Assembly (NCBI RefSeq): GCF_002929495.1
Contig: NZ_PJJJ01000024.1
Span: forward strand, 49,518-113,517
Origin: Cryobacterium sp. Y82
GTDB lineage: Bacteria; Actinomycetota; Actinomycetes; Actinomycetales; Microbacteriaceae
Direction: 5' to 3'
Length of the DNA: 64,000 nt
Position 1 is the stretch's first letter, and each line of letters starts with the position of its first letter. Made by a program: the position numbers and the translations under genes. Shown one piece after another: positions 61,434-64,000 of this stretch. The notes beneath the pieces were generated by a model. That model ran no database searches. It was not told where the DNA came from and saw only the letters and a program-made list of their open reading frames with translations.

Positions 61434-62354
61434 TCAGGCGAGCAGGGCCGCGATGACGAGTAGAGCGGGCATCGACAAAATCGTGGTGAGAAAAACGGTG
61501 TCCCGGGTGACGACCATGGCTCGATCGTAACGCGAGGCGAAATTGAAGATGTTCTGCGCGGTCGGCAAAGCCGAGACGGCGACTACGGCGAAGAGCTCGG
61601 CGCCATCAAGATCGAACACGAAGCGTCCGAACAGAAACGCGATGATCGGCATCAGTACGACCTTGATCATGGTGGCCGCCACGACCTGTTTACGCCCGGT
61701 TCCGGCCTTCAGTAGTCGTTGGCCGTGCAGCGACATGCCAAATGAGAGCAGCACCAGGGGAATGGCGGCTCCGCCGATCAGTTCGAACGGCGCCAACACC
61801 GGGGCTGGCAGGGTGATATCGAAGGTCGCCACGAGCACGCCGGCAAGCGAGCCGAGAATCATCGGGTTTCGAAACGGCTGCGTCACGAGCGACACGAACG
61901 AGGCCCGGCCTCTGGTGGCCACGTCGAGAACGGCCAGGATGGTCGGGGCCAGAATCACCAGCTGAAGCAGCAGTACGGGCGCCACATACTGGGCGCTGCC
62001 GAGCACGTAGATGGCCACAGGCAGCCCAATGTTGTTGGCGTTGACGTAGGTCGCGCTCGAGGCACCGAGCACCGTCTCGGCCAGCGGCGTTCGAAAGAAC
62101 AGCCGCGCGAGGGCGAGGTAGATGACCACGCCGACCACGAGGGTGCAGACGATGGCGACCAGAAATACAGAGAAAATCACCGATACGTCCGCGTGAGAGA
62201 GCACGGTGAACAGCAGCGCGGGAGTGGCGACGAAGAAGGCCATTCGGTTGAGTACCCGGCCTGCGCCCGCGCCGATAATGCCGAACCGCTCGACAAAATA
62301 CCCGATCAGGATGACAAACCCGATAATCGAAAACCCAACCAATACACCGCCCAT
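61434..62354 (-). CDS. AEC-family transporter
   Basis: This is a 306-residue auxin-efflux-carrier family membrane protein with ten helices in two halves, including ATYVNANNIGLPVAIYVLG and SALPTAQNIFNFASRYD with the conserved Asn residues. The ATG at 62352-62354 is chosen because the first helix begins right after it. It lies 16 bp upstream of the FAH-family gene on the same strand and probably co-transcribes; malonate, lactate or other acid export is common in the family. Confidence 0.88.
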   Translation of the reverse strand: MGGVLVGFSIIGFVILIGYFVERFGIIGAGAGRVLNRMAFFVATPALLFTVLSHADVSVIFSVFLVAIVCTLVVGVVIYLALARLFFRTPLAETVLGASSATYVNANNIGLPVAIYVLGSAQYVAPVLLLQLVILAPTILAVLDVATRGRASFVSLVTQPFRNPMILGSLAGVLVATFDITLPAPVLAPFELIGGAAIPLVLLSFGMSLHGQRLLKAGTGRKQVVAATMIKVVLMPIIAFLFGRFVFDLDGAELFAVVAVSALPTAQNIFNFASRYDRAMVVTRDTVFLTTILSMPALLVIAALLA

Positions 62355-62434
62355 TCTGACGAGCCTAAGGCTTACCCCAGCACGAACCGGCACGGCCCTT
62401 TCGGCCGTGCGATCGACGTTGCTACGCTCAACGC

Positions 62435-63250
62435 ATGCCCCGACTCGACGTTCCTGGCGCTTCCCTCTATTACGAGACCCAGGGAGACCCCGACTCGCCC
62501 GCCCTGCTCCTGCTCCACGCGGGCATCGCGACCCTGCGCATGTGGGACCCGCAGGTCGCGGCCCTCTCGGCCCGCCACTATGTCATCCGCTTCGATACCC
62601 GTGGTTTCGGCCAAACCACGACCGAGAATGTTGAATTCTCCAACCGAGCGGATGCCACGGCGCTGCTCGATCATCTCGGCGTGGCTCGAGCCACCCTGAT
62701 CGGGTGCTCGCGCGGAGGCACGATCGCGATCGATCTTGCTGTGGCAAGCCCCGAGCGCGTCGCAGGCCTGGTCACTATTGGGTCAGGACCCAGCGGATTT
62801 CCCGATGTGGAGCTCACCGAACGTGAAGACGCCCTGTTCGACAAGCTGGATGCGGCCTTCACCGGCCGGCAATGGCCGCGGCTGGCGCGGCTCGAAGTTG
62901 CATTGTGGGCGGTCGGGCCGACCCGCAAGGCGGCCGACGTCGACCCCGCCTTTCTGGCCCTCGCGCAGGAGCTCAACCTTCGTAACGTCATCCACGCCAC
63001 GGAAGCGCCAATCCCGATTCCGCTCGAGCCCGCCGCGCTCGACCGGGTCAGTGACATTGACGTTCCGGCGCTGGTGACCGTGGGCGAGCTCGACGTCACG
63101 TCGTCGCTGGCTCACTACGAATTTTTGTTGGAAATGCTGCCGCAGGCCAGCGGCTGCACGTTCCGCGACACCGCTCACCTGCCGAGTGTCGAGCATCCGC
63201 TGGAGTTTCAGCGCGTGTTGGTCAGCTGGCTCGCGACCAACAGCCTCTGA
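62435..63250 (+). CDS. alpha/beta hydrolase, 3-oxoadipate enol-lactonase-like
   Basis: This is a 271-residue hydrolase. The nucleophile elbow IGCSRGGTIA holds Ser, the probable acid is in VGELDVTSSL (Asp), and the base His in RDTAHLPSVEHP. The opening ASLYYETQGDPDSPALLLLH with HAGI oxyanion loop is typical of PcaD/non-haem haloperoxidase-like enzymes. It is a single gene, divergent from the AEC transporter. Substrate unknown. Confidence 0.87.
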   Translation: MPRLDVPGASLYYETQGDPDSPALLLLHAGIATLRMWDPQVAALSARHYVIRFDTRGFGQTTTENVEFSNRADATALLDHLGVARATLIGCSRGGTIAIDLAVASPERVAGLVTIGSGPSGFPDVELTEREDALFDKLDAAFTGRQWPRLARLEVALWAVGPTRKAADVDPAFLALAQELNLRNVIHATEAPIPIPLEPAALDRVSDIDVPALVTVGELDVTSSLAHYEFLLEMLPQASGCTFRDTAHLPSVEHPLEFQRVLVSWLATNSL

Positions 63251-63287
63251 TCCTTCCGTCTCCTCCCCCGCCCGCGTCGTGGGCAAT

Positions 63288-63527
63288 TGTCTACTGCAAG
63301 CGCCGTTCGTGATCGGTGCTGCCGTGCTGCTGATCAACGGTGTCGCCCAGCTTTGGCCGTGGATCGCCCTCGCCTACAGCGTGGTTCCGTGGTTCCGTGG
63401 TTCCGTGGTTCCGTGGTTCCTCTGGCTCGGTGGCGGTGGCATCCTGCTTATCGTTCTCGCTGCACGCTACGAACAGCGCATAGCGAACTTCAAGTCGGTT
63501 GCCCTGCGCATCAGCGCGCTGCGGTAG
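63288..63527 (+). pseudogene. 3' remnant of a large polytopic membrane protein (SCO7613_C-like)
   Basis: The frame encodes two hydrophobic helices (LLQAPFVIGAAVLLINGVAQL and WLGGGGILLIVLAARYEQRI) and ends NFKSVALRISALR. The LLIVxAARYEQR...ALR ending matches what I recall as the C-terminus of SCO7613_C-type membrane proteins that are usually far longer. The frame has no start codon with a ribosome site and the upstream part is the neighbouring hydrolase. It is interrupted by a tandem octamer. It appears to be what remains after a deletion. Confidence 0.65.
63381..63420 (+). repeat. five tandem copies of GTGGTTCC
   Basis: Exactly five perfect 8-bp units lie inside the remnant membrane-protein frame, encoding VVPWFRGSVVPWF. 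Since 8 is not a multiple of three, any loss or gain shifts the frame, as in phase-variable tracts; three copies make 24 bases and restore frame. Confidence 0.9.
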
Positions 63528-63537
63528 CCGGTTACAC

Positions 63538-64000
63538 CTAGAACGGCTGCGGGTCGGGGTCGGTGATGTCCCAGGCCGAGGCCCACGGGTTGGGCGGAGC
63601 CGGTTCGACTGCGGGCTCGGGTTGCGGTGGGGGTGGTGACGTGTCGGCCTGTTGTCGCAGGGGGCTGATGCGGGTGGCGGGGTCGGTGGCGTAGTGTTTG
63701 CCGGCGGGGCTGGTCCAATTGAGGGGGCCGTCAAGGTCGACGGTGACGGTCCAGGCGGAGTAGTGCTTCAGATTGTGGTGAGCGGGGCAGAGGTGGTGCA
63801 GGTTGGTGGCGGTGGTGGGGCCGCCGAATTGTTTGTCGCGGGTGTGGTCGAGGTCGCTGTGCCCGGCGGAGCGGTTGCAGCCGGGGAACCGGCAGGTCCC
63901 GTCCCGCAGGCGCAAATACTTCTTCAAGCTTGCCGGCACCCGGAACGGTTCTGCGCTGACATCGAGCACGATACCGGTGTGCGGGTGGGTGAGGATGCGC
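63538..64000 (-). CDS. 13E12/DUF222-type HNH endonuclease-domain protein, C-terminal part (5' end outside window)
   Basis: The frame is open to the right edge (...RILTHPHTGIVLDV), so the N-terminal DUF222 part lies beyond the window. The HNH domain is FRVPASLKKYLRLRDGTCRF, PGCNRSAGHSDLDH and NLHHLCPAHHNLKH, with Cys pairs and the catalytic His. These proteins belong to a large, repeated family of Actinobacteria. A Pro/Gln-rich tail follows. Its biological role is unsettled. Confidence 0.9.
   Translation of the reverse strand, partial: RILTHPHTGIVLDVSAEPFRVPASLKKYLRLRDGTCRFPGCNRSAGHSDLDHTRDKQFGGPTTATNLHHLCPAHHNLKHYSAWTVTVDLDGPLNWTSPAGKHYATDPATRISPLRQQADTSPPPPQPEPAVEPAPPNPWASAWDITDPDPQPF

Overview
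The window reads as a chromosomal segment of a high-GC actinobacterium, most likely a member of the Microbacteriaceae (Cryobacterium/Leifsonia/Salinibacterium type). This is inferred from high GC, many GTG/TTG starts, tightly overlapping ATGA/GTGA gene junctions, frequent GCGGATGCC-type codon runs, coenzyme F420 genes, a putative F420-precursor ABC cassette, and family types common in Actinobacteria (DUF3151, DUF3817, 13E12-type HNH protein). No rRNA, tRNA, CRISPR array, integrase or insertion sequence was recognised, and no gene-free stretch exceeds 300 bases.

Layout. 1-4305: end of a VOC protein, a TetR regulator, and a divergent tryptophan catabolic operon (kynA, a metal-dependent amidohydrolase, kynU). 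4359-7133: purS-purQ, an MFS permease and a DUF3817 membrane protein. 7231-10819: a phosphonate-catabolism-type cassette (Zn alcohol dehydrogenase, phosphonatase-like HAD hydrolase, FAD oxidoreductase) preceded by a deleted remnant in which part of phnD is joined to the end of phnE. 11015-13995: acyl-CoA ligase and aldehyde dehydrogenase, convergent. 14168-16829: three overlapping genes (ImmA/IrrE-like peptidase, multi-span membrane protein, alpha/beta hydrolase). 16844-20295: PadR-controlled ABC exporter with a near-ideal palindromic operator. 20361-22886: membrane protein, intact LuxR response regulator beside a decayed sensor kinase, a TPR gene broken by a nonsense codon, and a GNAT. 23108-36743: housekeeping genes (purL, purA, pyrE, chorismate mutase, TrmH-like methylase) mixed with an SDR, EamA, GNAT, an Mn transporter with its MntR-like regulator, and a HAD phosphatase.

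36876-49427: a LysR gene, then one long minus-strand locus for reductive pyrimidine (or hydantoin) breakdown: dihydropyrimidinase, beta-ureidopropionase, LLM flavin/F420 oxidoreductase, a four-gene ABC importer, omega-aminotransferase and (methyl)malonate-semialdehyde dehydrogenase. A MocR-type regulator is divergent. Together these would take a dihydropyrimidine through beta-alanine and malonate semialdehyde to acetyl-CoA. 49483-50934: xylulokinase.

51138-57889: F420 locus. A three-gene ABC importer runs directly into cofD, followed by cofC, a SnoaL-like protein, cofE and an F420-dependent LLM dehydrogenase. 58000-64000: exonuclease III, PutP-type symporter, FAH-family hydrolase, AEC transporter, alpha/beta hydrolase, the 3' remnant of a large membrane protein carrying a five-copy octamer, and the C-terminal part of a 13E12-type HNH protein running off the end.

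The best candidates for undescribed biology are the amidohydrolase that sits where kynurenine formamidase is expected, the F420 importer coupled to cofD, and the LLM enzyme in a pyrimidine locus that has no recognisable dihydropyrimidine dehydrogenase. Several genes show recent decay (phnD/phnE, sensor kinase, TPR gene, large membrane protein).
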